A stretch of 64,000 bases of DNA from positions 1 through 64,000 of the forward strand of contig NZ_QFNM01000001.1 in NCBI RefSeq assembly GCF_003248455.1, given 5' to 3'. Below, piece after piece: positions 51,667 to 60,846 of the stretch (position 1 is the stretch's first letter; every line of letters begins with the position of its first letter). This DNA is from Brevundimonas sp. GTDB lineage: Bacteria; Pseudomonadota; Alphaproteobacteria; Caulobacterales; Caulobacteraceae. The position numbers and the translations under genes are program-made. The notes below the pieces were generated by a model. It did not search any database. It was not told where the DNA came from and saw only the letters and a program-made list of their open reading frames with translations.

Positions 51667-53985
51667 CTACGCCGCCGCCAGAGACGGACCGCCGTCCCGG
51701 TAAGCAAGAGGCATCCGCTGAAGCTGTCCGGGTTCGAGCCAGTAGCGCGCGTCACCGACATAGGCCGCCATCGCCTCTCCAGTCCTGACGACGATGGAGA
51801 GGCTCTGACCGACGGCGTCGATGGCGACCTCAAGCGCGCGCCCCCGCCATTGGAGAGGGATATGCATAGTCGTCCAGTCCGGCGGAAGCTGAGGGCGCAG
51901 CCTGATCCCGTCTTCCGTGAAGGAAACACCGGCAAACCCCATGACCGTCGTCATCCACACCCCCCCGAGCGCGGCCATGTGAAGTCCCCCGCCGATCGCC
52001 GCCTTGGCGTCGCTGAGGTCAATCGCGGATGTCCGCCGGAAATAGTCAAGCGCCTGACGGGTCCGGCCGAGGCGGGCGGCGGCCAGACCGTGCATTGCAG
52101 TGCTGAGCGAGCTGCCATGGCTGCACCGCGGCGCATACCAGGCGAAGTTCGCGGCATCTGCACCATCCGGGAAGGCTTCCGGCAGAAGAACAAGGAGCGC
52201 CACGACATCCGCCTGTTTGATGATTTGGGAGGCTGCGGTGCGGTCGCGACCGAGCACGACGTCTATCGGGACGGAGCGTCCTTCATAAGCCTGCAGGTCG
52301 ATGTCTTCGAGGTTGGAGTAGCCTTCGAACTGTTCGAACAGGCCCGTGTCAGCGTTGAAACCGGTCGAGAGGGCTTCAGCGGCGGCCGGCCAGCTCGCGA
52401 ACTCGGTATCGGTCAGGCCCAAATCCATCGAAAGCGCGGCCCACCGGTCCGGCCAGTGCTGCCGCAGCAAGTTCGCCACCTCGACGCCGCGCTCGATGTT
52501 CCAGCGCGCCATGACGTTCGTGAACGCATTGTCGTCGATGCTCTCATGATATTCGTCCGGGCCGATCACCTCTCGGATGTGCCGGCGCCCGTCTTCTTCG
52601 GGGACCGCGCGGCTGACCCAGAACCGAGCGGTCTCCAGCAGGATTTCCGCGCCAGCGTTCAGCAGGAAGGCTTCATCGCGGGTCAGGGTCCAGTACTGCC
52701 AGACGGCATAGGCCACATCCGCGCTGATATGCTGTTCCTGGGAACCGCAGAGGATGTCGAACACCTGCCGATCGGGCGCCACGGCCTGGTCCGGCGTGAC
52801 ATCGGCGCCTGTGTCCGCCGATTCCCACGCATAGAGCGCACCGCGCCATCCGAGGCGCGCGGCCTTTTCGCGTGCGCCGTCCAGCGTGTGGAAGCGGTAC
52901 ATCAGCAGCGCGCGCGCCGCCTCGGGCCAGGTGAGGCAATAGAAGGGCAGCAGGAAGATCTCGGTGTCCCAGAAGACGTGGCCCGCATAGTCCTCGCCTG
53001 TCAGTCCGCGCGCCGCGACAGAGACGAATTCATTGTCCGGATTGACCGCGCCGTTCAGGTGATAGGCGGCGAATCGCAGCGCCTGTTGCGCCGCCGGGTC
53101 GCCCTCGATCTGGACATCACTGGCGCGCCACCGGTGTGACCAGGCGTCTTCGTGTCGCGCCAACACGCCAGACCAGCCGAGACGGACAGCGGCGTCGAGT
53201 TCCTGGCGCGCGCGCGCCGCCAAGTCGGTGGAGCCGGCGTCGTCGATTTCCAGAGCGACCAGCCGTGAGAACTCGACGACCTGCCTTGGCGACGTCTGCC
53301 AGTTCCACGCCATACTGAGGCCGTTCAAGCCGTCTGCGGACAGGTCGACGTTATCGACGGTCAGGAAGGCGGTGGCGGCCATGGCCAGACCCTTGGCGGA
53401 ACGATGCGCGCGCCAGACCGCCAGGGCCGGCTCCTCGTGATCGAGCCTCAGCGCCGCGTCGGCCGGCGCCACCAGCGCCTCAAGGCGGACCTCTGAGTCG
53501 CCCTGTTCGATCAGGAAGCGGATGCGTTGCAGGCCAATGGCGCGCTGACTGGCCGAGACCAGCCGCATTTCGTGGACTCGAACCGCGACATTGTCGCGGG
53601 TGTGACGACACTCGGTGAACAGAGCCCCGCGGCTCATGTCCAGGCTCATCCGATAGGACGGCACGTCGCTGGGCTCGTGGACCATCGGTCCGTCGGGCAA
53701 CAACAGGCGGACTTGCAGCCAGTCCGGCGCCGGGACGAGCCGTGGCAAGGCGTCAATCGCATCCCCCGTCGCGAACAGGCCGGCCACGGAGGTCCGGGAG
53801 GGCGTGATCCACCGTTCCCCGCGCGTGAAAGCGCGCCCGCCCCGCACCCCCATCAGGCCGTTGCTGAGGGTGAAGCGTGATTGTCGGCTGGTCTCGCGAA
53901 ACGGATCGTAGCCGATGGCGTCGACACGCCATTCCGGATCCGCCGTTGGGTCGAAGGCGGCTGAGGCCGGGGTCGAGGCCGTCAT
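51667..53985 (-). CDS. GH65 family disaccharide phosphorylase
   Basis: A cytoplasmic glycoside phosphorylase of 772 residues. The super-sandwich N-terminus (FTLSNGLMGVRGG) is followed by an (alpha/alpha)6 barrel with FWDTEIFLLPFY, the general acid Glu in VIGPDEYHE, and SQEQHISADVAYAVWQYW for phosphate contacts. GH65 members split maltose, trehalose or kojibiose into glucose and beta-glucose 1-phosphate with phosphate, saving one ATP. The disaccharide is not settled here. The ATG at 53985 overlaps the pgmB stop; the in-frame 53994 start is less likely. Confidence 0.92.
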   Translation of the reverse strand: MTASTPASAAFDPTADPEWRVDAIGYDPFRETSRQSRFTLSNGLMGVRGGRAFTRGERWITPSRTSVAGLFATGDAIDALPRLVPAPDWLQVRLLLPDGPMVHEPSDVPSYRMSLDMSRGALFTECRHTRDNVAVRVHEMRLVSASQRAIGLQRIRFLIEQGDSEVRLEALVAPADAALRLDHEEPALAVWRAHRSAKGLAMAATAFLTVDNVDLSADGLNGLSMAWNWQTSPRQVVEFSRLVALEIDDAGSTDLAARARQELDAAVRLGWSGVLARHEDAWSHRWRASDVQIEGDPAAQQALRFAAYHLNGAVNPDNEFVSVAARGLTGEDYAGHVFWDTEIFLLPFYCLTWPEAARALLMYRFHTLDGAREKAARLGWRGALYAWESADTGADVTPDQAVAPDRQVFDILCGSQEQHISADVAYAVWQYWTLTRDEAFLLNAGAEILLETARFWVSRAVPEEDGRRHIREVIGPDEYHESIDDNAFTNVMARWNIERGVEVANLLRQHWPDRWAALSMDLGLTDTEFASWPAAAEALSTGFNADTGLFEQFEGYSNLEDIDLQAYEGRSVPIDVVLGRDRTAASQIIKQADVVALLVLLPEAFPDGADAANFAWYAPRCSHGSSLSTAMHGLAAARLGRTRQALDYFRRTSAIDLSDAKAAIGGGLHMAALGGVWMTTVMGFAGVSFTEDGIRLRPQLPPDWTTMHIPLQWRGRALEVAIDAVGQSLSIVVRTGEAMAAYVGDARYWLEPGQLQRMPLAYRDGGPSLAAA

Positions 53986-54743
53986 GGGCCGCACCGGTCC
54001 AACCGACCCAAGTCCAGGGCCGGAACATCGACCTCGTCGAGGGTTGCAACGACGAGGCCGGCGCCGGCCGTGGCGAGCAGGTCCGTTTCACCGCGGCGGG
54101 CCACGCCCAGAGCCTGCATCCGCGCAGCGCGCGCGGCGGCGATTCCGGCCGGGGCGTCCTCAATAACGAAACAGGATGCCGGCGCTGCCTGCATTTCGAG
54201 GGCGGCGAGCAGAAAGAGATCTGGGGCGGGCTTTCCACGGGGCACCGCGCGTCCGGACACGTCGGCGTCGAAGAGATCGAACAGGCTGCCGCCGCCGTCG
54301 CCAGGGATGGATCGCATCATGGCGGTGGCGTTGCGTGAGGACGATGCCGCGGCCAGACGAAGACCTCGACCTTTCAGGGCCACGGCGAACCGGACAGCAT
54401 CTGGAAAGGCCACGACGCCGCCGGCGGCGATGAGCTCTTCAAGCCGCGCCTGTTTGCGGATGGCATAGGCCTGCGCCCGCGTCCCGGCATCGGGCACGCC
54501 CAATATGGTCAGGGCCGCGAGAGCGCCGTCGAGGCGGGGCTTGCCCGCGACTTCGGTTTGATAGATCTGCGCGGTGAAGCGGCTGGGATCACAAATCCCG
54601 TCGAGCGCCTCGCGCCATGCCTGCTCATGCGGCGAGCGTAGGAGGACTCCGTCGACATCAAAGATCGCGCTGGTCAAGCGCGCCGTTGGCGTGGATCGGC
54701 CAGCGATCTCATCATCGGGCGGGGTTGAACTCATCGAGGCCAT
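53982..54743 (-). CDS. pgmB: HAD phosphohydrolase, beta-phosphoglucomutase type
   Basis: A HAD-superfamily protein of 253 residues with a helical cap. AIFDVDGVLLRSPHEQAWREAL is motif I with the nucleophile Asp, AASSSRNA is motif II, and KPAPDLFLLAALEM with FVIEDAPAGIAAARAARM supplies motifs III and IV. The second Asp two residues after the nucleophile, the acid/base, is as in beta-phosphoglucomutase. With the GH65 phosphorylase it would convert beta-glucose 1-phosphate to glucose 6-phosphate. The start at 54743 is set because the earlier ATG lies inside the FNR-type site. Confidence 0.85.
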   Translation of the reverse strand: MASMSSTPPDDEIAGRSTPTARLTSAIFDVDGVLLRSPHEQAWREALDGICDPSRFTAQIYQTEVAGKPRLDGALAALTILGVPDAGTRAQAYAIRKQARLEELIAAGGVVAFPDAVRFAVALKGRGLRLAAASSSRNATAMMRSIPGDGGGSLFDLFDADVSGRAVPRGKPAPDLFLLAALEMQAAPASCFVIEDAPAGIAAARAARMQALGVARRGETDLLATAGAGLVVATLDEVDVPALDLGRLDRCGP

Positions 54744-54783
54744 CTCATGGCGCAGATTGTGATCTGTCCGGATCCGTCGCGCC

Positions 54784-54797
54784 TTGAGCCAGATCAA
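54784..54797. promoter_or_regulatory. FNR/FixK-type site TTGAG-CCAG-ATCAA
   Basis: 41 bases before the pgmB start on the minus strand; it would drive pgmB, the GH65 phosphorylase and the DUF1275 gene. One base is off the palindrome. Confidence 0.65.
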
Positions 54798-54810
54798 TGA
54801 CCGATCCTCG

Positions 54811-57321
54811 TCACGCCCTGGCCGGGCTCACGGGTGGTGCGCGGCTCGCCCGCCAGGCGTGGGTCAGCCAGCGAGTCGGAGCGGCCCAGCCCCCGGTTAC
54901 GGCGGCCACGCCAAGGGCCATCGCCAGGACCTCCATAGGGGGCGCTTCAAAGCGGAACAGGGTCTCCAAGGGTGGAACAAAGACGCACAGTGTCAGCACC
55001 GCCGAAGCCGTCGCCACAATGGCCCAGAAGATGCGGCGATGGGGGTCGAACAAGGGCACGCCAGAAGACGCGGAGTCCGTGAGCGCCAGCACCATGTTCG
55101 CCATGGCGAGGGCGACGAACGCCGCCGCCCGCGCTTGGGTCTCGGGGATCTGTTGCAGGGCCCAGAGATAGAAGCTCAGCACGCCGAAGAGGATCACGAG
55201 CCCCTGAAGGACGCCGAACGCGATCTGCCTCGGCCCAAACAGAGCGGCGTCGACCTTGCGCGGCGGTTTGCGCATGGCGTCCTTCTCGCTCGGCTCGGCC
55301 TCAAAGACGAGCGAGCAGACCGGGTCGATGACCAGTTCGAGGAAGATGACGTGGGCTGGGAAGAGCATGGGAGGCGCGCCGAGCAGGATTGGAAGGAGCG
55401 CCAGGCCCGCCAGCGGGACATGGACGGCCACGATGAAGGTCAACGCCTTGCGCAGATTGGCGAAAATCCGCCGGCCAAGCCTGATGCCGCCCACAATCGA
55501 GCCGAAGCTGTCGTCAAGCAGGACGATGTCGGCCGCTTCGCGCGCGACGTCGGTGCCCCGCCGGCCCATGGCGATTCCGATATCCGCCGCTTGAAGCGCG
55601 GGGGCGTCGTTCACACCGTCGCCGGTCATGGCGACCAGTTCGCCATTGGCGCGGAACGCCTCGACCAGCGCCAGCTTCTGGTCCGGCTGCACCCTCGCAA
55701 AGACCCGGATCCTGCGGACGCGATCTTGTAGGGTGCGCCCATCCAACCGGGCGAGATCATCGCCAGTCAGGACCCCCGCCTCGACATCGATCCCCGACTG
55801 CCGCGCGATTTCCAACGCTGTCGCCGGATAGTCGCCTGTAATCATGGCCACCGCGATCCCGGCGCGACGGGCCTCCGCGAGGGCGGCCGGGACGTCTGGC
55901 CGGACCGGGTCCAGGAACCCGACGAGACCCAGGAAGGCGAACGTCGCCTCCTTTGGGTCTTCAAATGCCGCATCCTTGCCCGAGACGTCGGCGACCGCCA
56001 GGACGCGCAGACCCTCAGCGGCCATGACGTCCAGCCCCCGCGCAATCGGGGCGGTCTGTTCGGGTGTCAGGCGGCAGAGGGCGAAGATGGCTTCAGGCGC
56101 GCCCTTGGCCGCCGCAATCAGGCCGCCGTCCTGCAGACGCCACTGCTGGACCACGGCCATGCGACCGCTTTTTAACGGCCAAGCCCCCGTGAGACGCGCT
56201 CCGTCTGAAACCACCGGGCAAAGAGCGCGGATGGCCCTATCCATGGGATCCGTCGGGGTGACTGCGCTGGCGCGGCCCGCCGCCGCCAGGATCAACTGAG
56301 CCCCTTGCGTGGGCTGGGCTGAGCGCAGGTCGCTGATCCCGTCCCGATGCCAGATCTGCGTCAGCGACATGCGGTTTTCCGTCAGGGTGCCGGTCTTGTC
56401 GACGCACAGGATCGTCGCCCCGCCCAAGGTCTCGATCACCGCGCCGCGTCGCACCAGAACGCGGTGCTGCGCGAGCCGCCAAGCGCCCAGCGCCATGAAG
56501 ACGGAGAGCACCATCGGGAACTCCTCGGGGATGAGCGAGATGGCGACCGTGATCCCGGCGAGCACGGCCTGAATCCAGTCGCTTCTTAGAACACCGTAGG
56601 CGACGGTCACCGTGCCGCTCAGGGCGACCGCGAGGAGCCCGAACACCGCGACAAGCCGCCGTGTCGATTTCTGGAGGGGCGTCGCACCGGTTCGAATGGT
56701 CGCCAGCGACGCGCCAATCTTGCCCAAGGCTGTCCGGGGTCCGGTCTCAAGGACCTTCATAACCGCTTGCCCGCTGGCGATCAGGGTGCCGGCGAACAGT
56801 CGATCGTCACACGCAGGGCCGTCCAGGTCCGTGCGCGCTGTCGCCTTGGCGATCGGCGCCGATTCTCCGGTGAGCGCGGACTCATCGACGCTCAGCACAT
56901 CGCCGTCCACGAGGCGACCATCCGCAGGGATGCGCTGGCCTTCGCCAATCAGAATGATGTCGCCTGGGACGAGCCCGTTGACGGGCGCGACCCTCTCTAT
57001 CCCGTCCCTGATCAGCCTCACGCTCGGCTCCGCGAGGTCGCGCAGCGCTTTCAGGGCGCGTTGGCTGCGGGCCTCCTGCACCACAACGAGACCAACCGTC
57101 GCAGCAGCCGCCAAGGTCAGAAAAAGCCCCTCCCCCAGGTTGCCGATGAGGAGGTAGAGGACGGAAGCGGCCACCAGCAGCAAAAACATCGGCTCACGCA
57201 GGGTGCCGGCCAGGATCCGGCCCACCCCGCGTGAGCGGACCGGGGCGAGCGCATTGGGTCCAGACGTCCGAAGGCGCGCGAGCGCCTCGGTCTCGCTCAG
57301 GCCCTGCCATACGGTTTGCAC
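54811..57321 (-). CDS. P-type ATPase, P2-like cation transporter
   Basis: An inner-membrane ATP-driven cation pump of 836 residues. The actuator motif ALTGESAPIAK, the phosphorylation motif DKTGTLT near residue 310, the TGDGVNDAPALQAADIGIAMG hinge and about ten helices are all present. LIPEEFPMVL is the helix-4 motif of P2 ATPases, which move Ca2+, Mg2+ or Na+/K+; the ion cannot be assigned from sequence alone. It is a single-gene unit with an FNR-type site 65 bases upstream. Confidence 0.9.
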   Translation of the reverse strand: MQTVWQGLSETEALARLRTSGPNALAPVRSRGVGRILAGTLREPMFLLLVAASVLYLLIGNLGEGLFLTLAAAATVGLVVVQEARSQRALKALRDLAEPSVRLIRDGIERVAPVNGLVPGDIILIGEGQRIPADGRLVDGDVLSVDESALTGESAPIAKATARTDLDGPACDDRLFAGTLIASGQAVMKVLETGPRTALGKIGASLATIRTGATPLQKSTRRLVAVFGLLAVALSGTVTVAYGVLRSDWIQAVLAGITVAISLIPEEFPMVLSVFMALGAWRLAQHRVLVRRGAVIETLGGATILCVDKTGTLTENRMSLTQIWHRDGISDLRSAQPTQGAQLILAAAGRASAVTPTDPMDRAIRALCPVVSDGARLTGAWPLKSGRMAVVQQWRLQDGGLIAAAKGAPEAIFALCRLTPEQTAPIARGLDVMAAEGLRVLAVADVSGKDAAFEDPKEATFAFLGLVGFLDPVRPDVPAALAEARRAGIAVAMITGDYPATALEIARQSGIDVEAGVLTGDDLARLDGRTLQDRVRRIRVFARVQPDQKLALVEAFRANGELVAMTGDGVNDAPALQAADIGIAMGRRGTDVAREAADIVLLDDSFGSIVGGIRLGRRIFANLRKALTFIVAVHVPLAGLALLPILLGAPPMLFPAHVIFLELVIDPVCSLVFEAEPSEKDAMRKPPRKVDAALFGPRQIAFGVLQGLVILFGVLSFYLWALQQIPETQARAAAFVALAMANMVLALTDSASSGVPLFDPHRRIFWAIVATASAVLTLCVFVPPLETLFRFEAPPMEVLAMALGVAAVTGGWAAPTRWLTHAWRASRAPPVSPARA

Positions 57322-57386
57322 GTCATCGTCTCCGGCGCGCCTTCTTTGGCGGCGTTCGGATCCTAGGCCAGGCCGACTCCGGCGCC

Positions 57387-57400
57387 TTGATGCAGGTCAA
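57387..57400. promoter_or_regulatory. FNR/FixK-type site TTGAT-GCAG-GTCAA
   Basis: 66 bases before the ATPase start on the minus strand. One mismatch between half sites. Confidence 0.65.
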
Positions 57401-57491
57401 GCCTCAAGCCGCTCCAAAGGACCCTGGACCTCCGGAGCGCGCGCTCTCGGGACAGCCCCGCCCGCACCGTCAGGCTCACCCGGACACCCTC

Positions 57492-57803
57492 TCAGGGGCA
57501 GTACATCTCGGCAAGGACGGCGATCACCCGCAGAACAGAAGGCTCGGCGATGCGGTAGAATATTGTTGTGCCGTTCCGCCGTGTGGCGACGAGCCCCTCT
57601 TCGCGCAGTTTCGCCAGGTGCTGGGACAGGGCTGATTGGGACAGGCCGAGAACGGGCATCATCTGGCTGACGGCCAACTCCTGCTCGCCCAGCTGGCATA
57701 GGATCATCAGCCGCTTCTCGTTGGAGAGCGCCCGGAGCAGACCCGCCGCGTCTGCGGCGCTGGCTTGAAGGCGGGCGAGATCAGCATTTTCGAAGTCGGG
57801 CAC
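57492..57803 (-). CDS. bigR: BigR/SqrR-type ArsR-family persulfide-sensing repressor
   Basis: A winged-helix repressor of 103 residues. Cys36 (LMILCQLGEQE) and Cys102 (MYCP, near the end) are the two cysteines that form a disulfide or polysulfide link in BigR and SqrR, and ALSNEKRLMIL, GLSQSALSQHLAKLREEGLV and the beta-wing match them. Reactive sulfur would relieve repression. It is divergent from the persulfide-dioxygenase operon, with an AT-rich operator-like region between. Confidence 0.88.
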   Translation of the reverse strand: MPDFENADLARLQASAADAAGLLRALSNEKRLMILCQLGEQELAVSQMMPVLGLSQSALSQHLAKLREEGLVATRRNGTTIFYRIAEPSVLRVIAVLAEMYCP

Positions 57804-57824
57804 AGCGTCACAACATTTATGTTT

Positions 57825-57852
57825 GCTAAATTAGCCTATACTAATATATAGG
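57825..57852. promoter_or_regulatory. AT-rich candidate BigR operator
   Basis: An unusually AT-rich patch in GC-rich DNA, with TTAG-N6-CTAA (57831-57844) as an inverted repeat followed by ATATATAG, 28 bases before the bigR start. BigR-type operators are AT-rich palindromes; assignment is inference. Confidence 0.55.
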
Positions 57853-57990
57853 GCTTTCCCAGAAACTTACAGTCTTGGGAGCGTCAAGCGAGAGCCGTCT
57901 GCCTGCCATGCCTTTGCAACCTAGCGACCAAGCGCTTTTCCAACAGCGTCTCATCCCTTTCCAACCCGGAGCGGTCGTGGCGACCGCCGG

Positions 57991-58004
57991 TTGACCTGGG
58001 TCAA
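57991..58004. promoter_or_regulatory. FNR/FixK-type site TTGAC-CTGG-GTCAA
   Basis: A perfect TTGAC/GTCAA inverted repeat 75 bases before the persulfide dioxygenase start at 58079. It would place the sulfide operon under the same regulator as the 41-57 kb genes, in addition to BigR. Confidence 0.75.
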
Positions 58005-58078
58005 CGACCTGCCCCGACCGCTTGTGTCACTGCACCTTCATCGCCCCTCTTCGATCCCTGCCAAACTTGGAGCCCGAC

Positions 58079-59005
58079 ATGCAAGACATACCCCTTCAGG
58101 ACGCAGCGCGCCTCATTTCGCACGCACGGTCGGGCTCCGCCGCGGTTCCGACAGTGAGAAGCTTCTTCGACGAACCGACCAATACCGTCAGCTATGTCGT
58201 CCACGATCCGGCGACCCGCGAGGCGGCGGTGATCGACAGCGTTCTGGACTACGACGCGGCGGCGGGCCGGACGTCCTTCGCTTCGGCGGACGCCATCATC
58301 GCCCATGTGAAGGTCGAGGGGCTGAAGGTCGCCTGGCTGCTGGAGACCCACGCCCACGCCGACCACCTGTCGGCCGCGCCCTATCTGAAGGACCATCTGG
58401 GCGGACAGCTCGCGATCGGTCGCGAAATCATCCACGTCCAGACTGTCTTTGGAAAGATCTTCAACGCCGGCGCCGCATTCGCGCGCGACGGCTCGGAGTT
58501 CGATCGCCTGTTCGAGGACGGAGACGTTTTCCGGATTGGCGGGCTTGAAGCCATCGCGCTTCATGTGCCCGGTCATACGCCAGCGGACCTGGCCTATGTG
58601 ATCGGCGACGCCGTCTTCACCGGCGACACCCTGTTCATGCCCGACTACGGCACGGCGCGCGCCGACTTCCCTGGTGGCGACTCCCGCCAACTGTATCGTT
58701 CGATCCGCCGCCTCATGGCTCTGCCCGAGCAGACGCGCCTGTTCCACTGCCACGACTATAAGGCCGCCGGACGCGACACCTTCGCCTGGGAGACCACGGT
58801 CGGAGCCCAGCGCGCGGGCAACGTCCATGTCCATGAAGGCGTCGGAGAGGATGAGTTCGTGGCCATGCGCGATGCGCGCGACGCCACCCTGTCCATGCCC
58901 AAGCTGATCCTGCCTTCGATCCAGGTGAACATGCGCGGCGGCCATCTGCCCGAGCCGGAATCCAACGGCGCCCGCTACCTCAAGATCCCGCTGGACGTTC
59001 TGTGA
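58079..59005 (+). CDS. MBL-fold persulfide dioxygenase (ETHE1/Blh type)
   Basis: A cytoplasmic metallo-beta-lactamase-fold protein of 308 residues. The metal motif THAHADHLSA (iron-type HxHxDH), then HVPGHTPADLAYVIGDAVFTGDTLFMPDYGTARADFPGGD and HCHDY match ETHE1/PDO and Blh proteins, which oxidise glutathione persulfide to sulfite and need oxygen. The ATG at 58079 has GGAG 9 bases upstream; 58022 is open but lacks one. First gene of the operon with the YeeE half-transporter start overlapping its stop. Confidence 0.9.
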   Translation: MQDIPLQDAARLISHARSGSAAVPTVRSFFDEPTNTVSYVVHDPATREAAVIDSVLDYDAAAGRTSFASADAIIAHVKVEGLKVAWLLETHAHADHLSAAPYLKDHLGGQLAIGREIIHVQTVFGKIFNAGAAFARDGSEFDRLFEDGDVFRIGGLEAIALHVPGHTPADLAYVIGDAVFTGDTLFMPDYGTARADFPGGDSRQLYRSIRRLMALPEQTRLFHCHDYKAAGRDTFAWETTVGAQRAGNVHVHEGVGEDEFVAMRDARDATLSMPKLILPSIQVNMRGGHLPEPESNGARYLKIPLDVL

Positions 59006-59448
59006 TGACCGACCTTCTCGCCAACGCCATGCCGGTCCAGGGGCTGATCGGCGGCCTGATGATCGGCACGGCCTCGGCCATCATGCTGCTGGGCCTCGGA
59101 CGCATCGCGGGTGTCAGCGGCCTCGCGGCGCGAGCCACAGGGATCACCGTCGACGGCGCGCCCCGTCCGCTCGCGATCGCCTTCGTGGTCGGTCTGCCGC
59201 TGGGCGCCCTGCTCGTGGCGCTGATCCTCGGACCCGTCGAAACACGGTTCGAACAGGGTTTCGCCGCCCTCATCATCGGCGGCCTGGTGGTCGGGTTCGG
59301 CACTCGGCTGGGCAGCGGCTGCACCAGCGGACACGGCGTTTGCGGCATGTCCCGACTGTCGGCGCGGTCGCTGGTGGCGACCGCCACCTTCATGCTCACG
59401 GGCTTCGCGACGGTCGCCGCCATGAACGCGATGGGGCTGGGACAATGA
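59005..59448 (+). CDS. YeeE/YedE family sulfur transporter, N-terminal half protein
   Basis: A 147-residue inner-membrane half-transporter of the YeeE/YedE (PmpA-like) family. The conserved GSGCTSGHGVCGMSRLS motif with two cysteines in a pore loop is visible, with about four helices. It imports thiosulfate or similar sulfur compounds, or exports sulfur, in BigR operons. Its start overlaps the PDO stop (TGATG) and its stop overlaps the next half's start. Confidence 0.85.
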   Translation: MTDLLANAMPVQGLIGGLMIGTASAIMLLGLGRIAGVSGLAARATGITVDGAPRPLAIAFVVGLPLGALLVALILGPVETRFEQGFAALIIGGLVVGFGTRLGSGCTSGHGVCGMSRLSARSLVATATFMLTGFATVAAMNAMGLGQ

Positions 59449-59897
59449 AGCGCCCGATCGTCTTCGCCCTGATCGCGGGCGTTCTGTTCGGCGCCGGTCT
59501 GGCCGTCTCCGGCATGGCCGATCCGCAGCGCGTGCGCGGCTTCCTCGACCTGTTCGGCGCTTGGGACCCGACGCTGGCCTTCGTCATGGGCGGGGCCCTG
59601 ATCCCCATGGCCCTCGCCTGGCGAATTCAGAAGCGGATGCCTTCGCCGATGGCGGCCGAGCGGTTCGCTCTGCCCACCGCCCGCGATCTCGACCCCCGCC
59701 TGATCGGCGGAGCGGCCCTGTTCGGCATCGGCTGGGGCATCGCCGGGCTCTGCCCCGGCCCCGCCATCGCCGACCTCGCCATCGCCCCTGTCCCCGCCGC
59801 CCTCTTCGTCGCGGCCATGCTGGCCGGGATGATCCTGCACCGCCTGCTGCCCGCCGCCCCGGCGAAGCAGTCCTCCCTGGAGACATCCAATGTCTGA
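59445..59897 (+). CDS. YeeE/YedE family sulfur transporter, second half protein
   Basis: A 150-residue partner of the previous gene, with family motifs FGAGLAVSGMADPQRVRGFLDLFGAWDPTLAFVMGGA and IGWGIAGLCPGPAIADLA, the latter with a conserved Cys. The two halves form one pore unit. Start and stop overlap both neighbours. Confidence 0.85.
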   Translation: MKRPIVFALIAGVLFGAGLAVSGMADPQRVRGFLDLFGAWDPTLAFVMGGALIPMALAWRIQKRMPSPMAAERFALPTARDLDPRLIGGAALFGIGWGIAGLCPGPAIADLAIAPVPAALFVAAMLAGMILHRLLPAAPAKQSSLETSNV

Positions 59898-60543
59898 GAT
59901 CCAAAGCACCGTCGGCCTGCCGCGCCTGAACGCGCCCGCGCCGAACTTCTCCGCCAAGACCACGCACGGCGACCGCTCGCTGGCCGACTACAAGGGCCAG
60001 TGGCTGGTGCTGTTCTCGCACCCGTCGGACTTCACCCCGGTCTGCACGACGGAGTTCATCGGCTTCGCCAAGGTCGCGGCGGAACTGAAGGCGAAGAACT
60101 GCGAGCTTCTGGGCCTGTCGATCGACAGCATTTTCTCCCACATCGCCTGGACGCGGAACATCGCCGAGAAGTTCGGCGTCAAGATCCCCTTCCCGATCAT
60201 CGAAGACCTGAAGATGGACGTGGCACGCGCCTACGGCATGATCCACGAGGGGGCCAGCGACACCTCGGCGGTTCGCGCCACCTTCATCATCGATCCCGAA
60301 GGCGTCCTGCGCGCCATGCTCTATTATCCCATGAGCAACGGCCGCTCGATTCCCGAGATCGTCCGCCTGGTCACCGCCATGCAGACGAGCGACGCCAACG
60401 GCGTGGCCACACCCGCCGGCTGGCAGCCGGGCGACGACGCCATCGTGTCTCCGCCGAAGACTGTGGAAGCCGCCAATGCTCGCGAGGGCGAAGGCTTCAA
60501 ATATACCGACTGGTATTTCTCGACCCGCCCGATCGCTGCCTGA
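59890..60543 (+). CDS. peroxiredoxin (Prx6/1-Cys-type)
   Basis: A cytoplasmic thiol peroxidase of 217 residues. The peroxidatic Cys lies in FTPVCTTEFIGFAKV (residue 52); the late TDWYFSTRP tail is typical of the Prx6/archaeal-like class. The resolving Cys is not in the usual 2-Cys place, so it may need an outside thiol. It may destroy peroxides or persulfides in the sulfide operon. It overlaps the upstream YeeE gene by 8 bases. Confidence 0.9.
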   Translation: MSEIQSTVGLPRLNAPAPNFSAKTTHGDRSLADYKGQWLVLFSHPSDFTPVCTTEFIGFAKVAAELKAKNCELLGLSIDSIFSHIAWTRNIAEKFGVKIPFPIIEDLKMDVARAYGMIHEGASDTSAVRATFIIDPEGVLRAMLYYPMSNGRSIPEIVRLVTAMQTSDANGVATPAGWQPGDDAIVSPPKTVEAANAREGEGFKYTDWYFSTRPIAA

Positions 60544-60605
60544 GCCTTATATCGGCGCGGTCGCATCGACCGCGCCGGCGCCCTTTGAACCCAAGGACCC
60601 TCGCC

Positions 60606-60809
60606 GTGAAGAACATGGGAACGCTCGACCGGATCATCCGGCTCGTCGCCGTCGCCGCCGTCATCGGAGCCTATGGACTGGGCCTGATCGGCGGAACCCT
60701 CGCCCTGGTTCTCGGAGCCGTCGCCGTCGCCCTCTTGCTGACCAGCCTTACGGCGACCTGTCCGGCCTATTTGCCGTTCGGCCTGTCCACGCGCGCCCGA
60801 CGCCGCTGA
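60606..60809 (+). CDS. DUF2892 small membrane protein
   Basis: A 67-residue protein starting MKNMGTLDRIIRLV (GTG at 60606), typical of DUF2892, with two membrane helices and a single Cys in LTATCPAYLPFG. These small proteins sit in sulfide and rhodanese operons; a sulfur-related role is inferred from context. GTG is chosen because it restores the usual N-terminus. Confidence 0.82.
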   Translation: MKNMGTLDRIIRLVAVAAVIGAYGLGLIGGTLALVLGAVAVALLLTSLTATCPAYLPFGLSTRARRR

Positions 60810-60846
60810 ACCCAGTCACTCACATATCCTTTCGAGGACCATCGCC

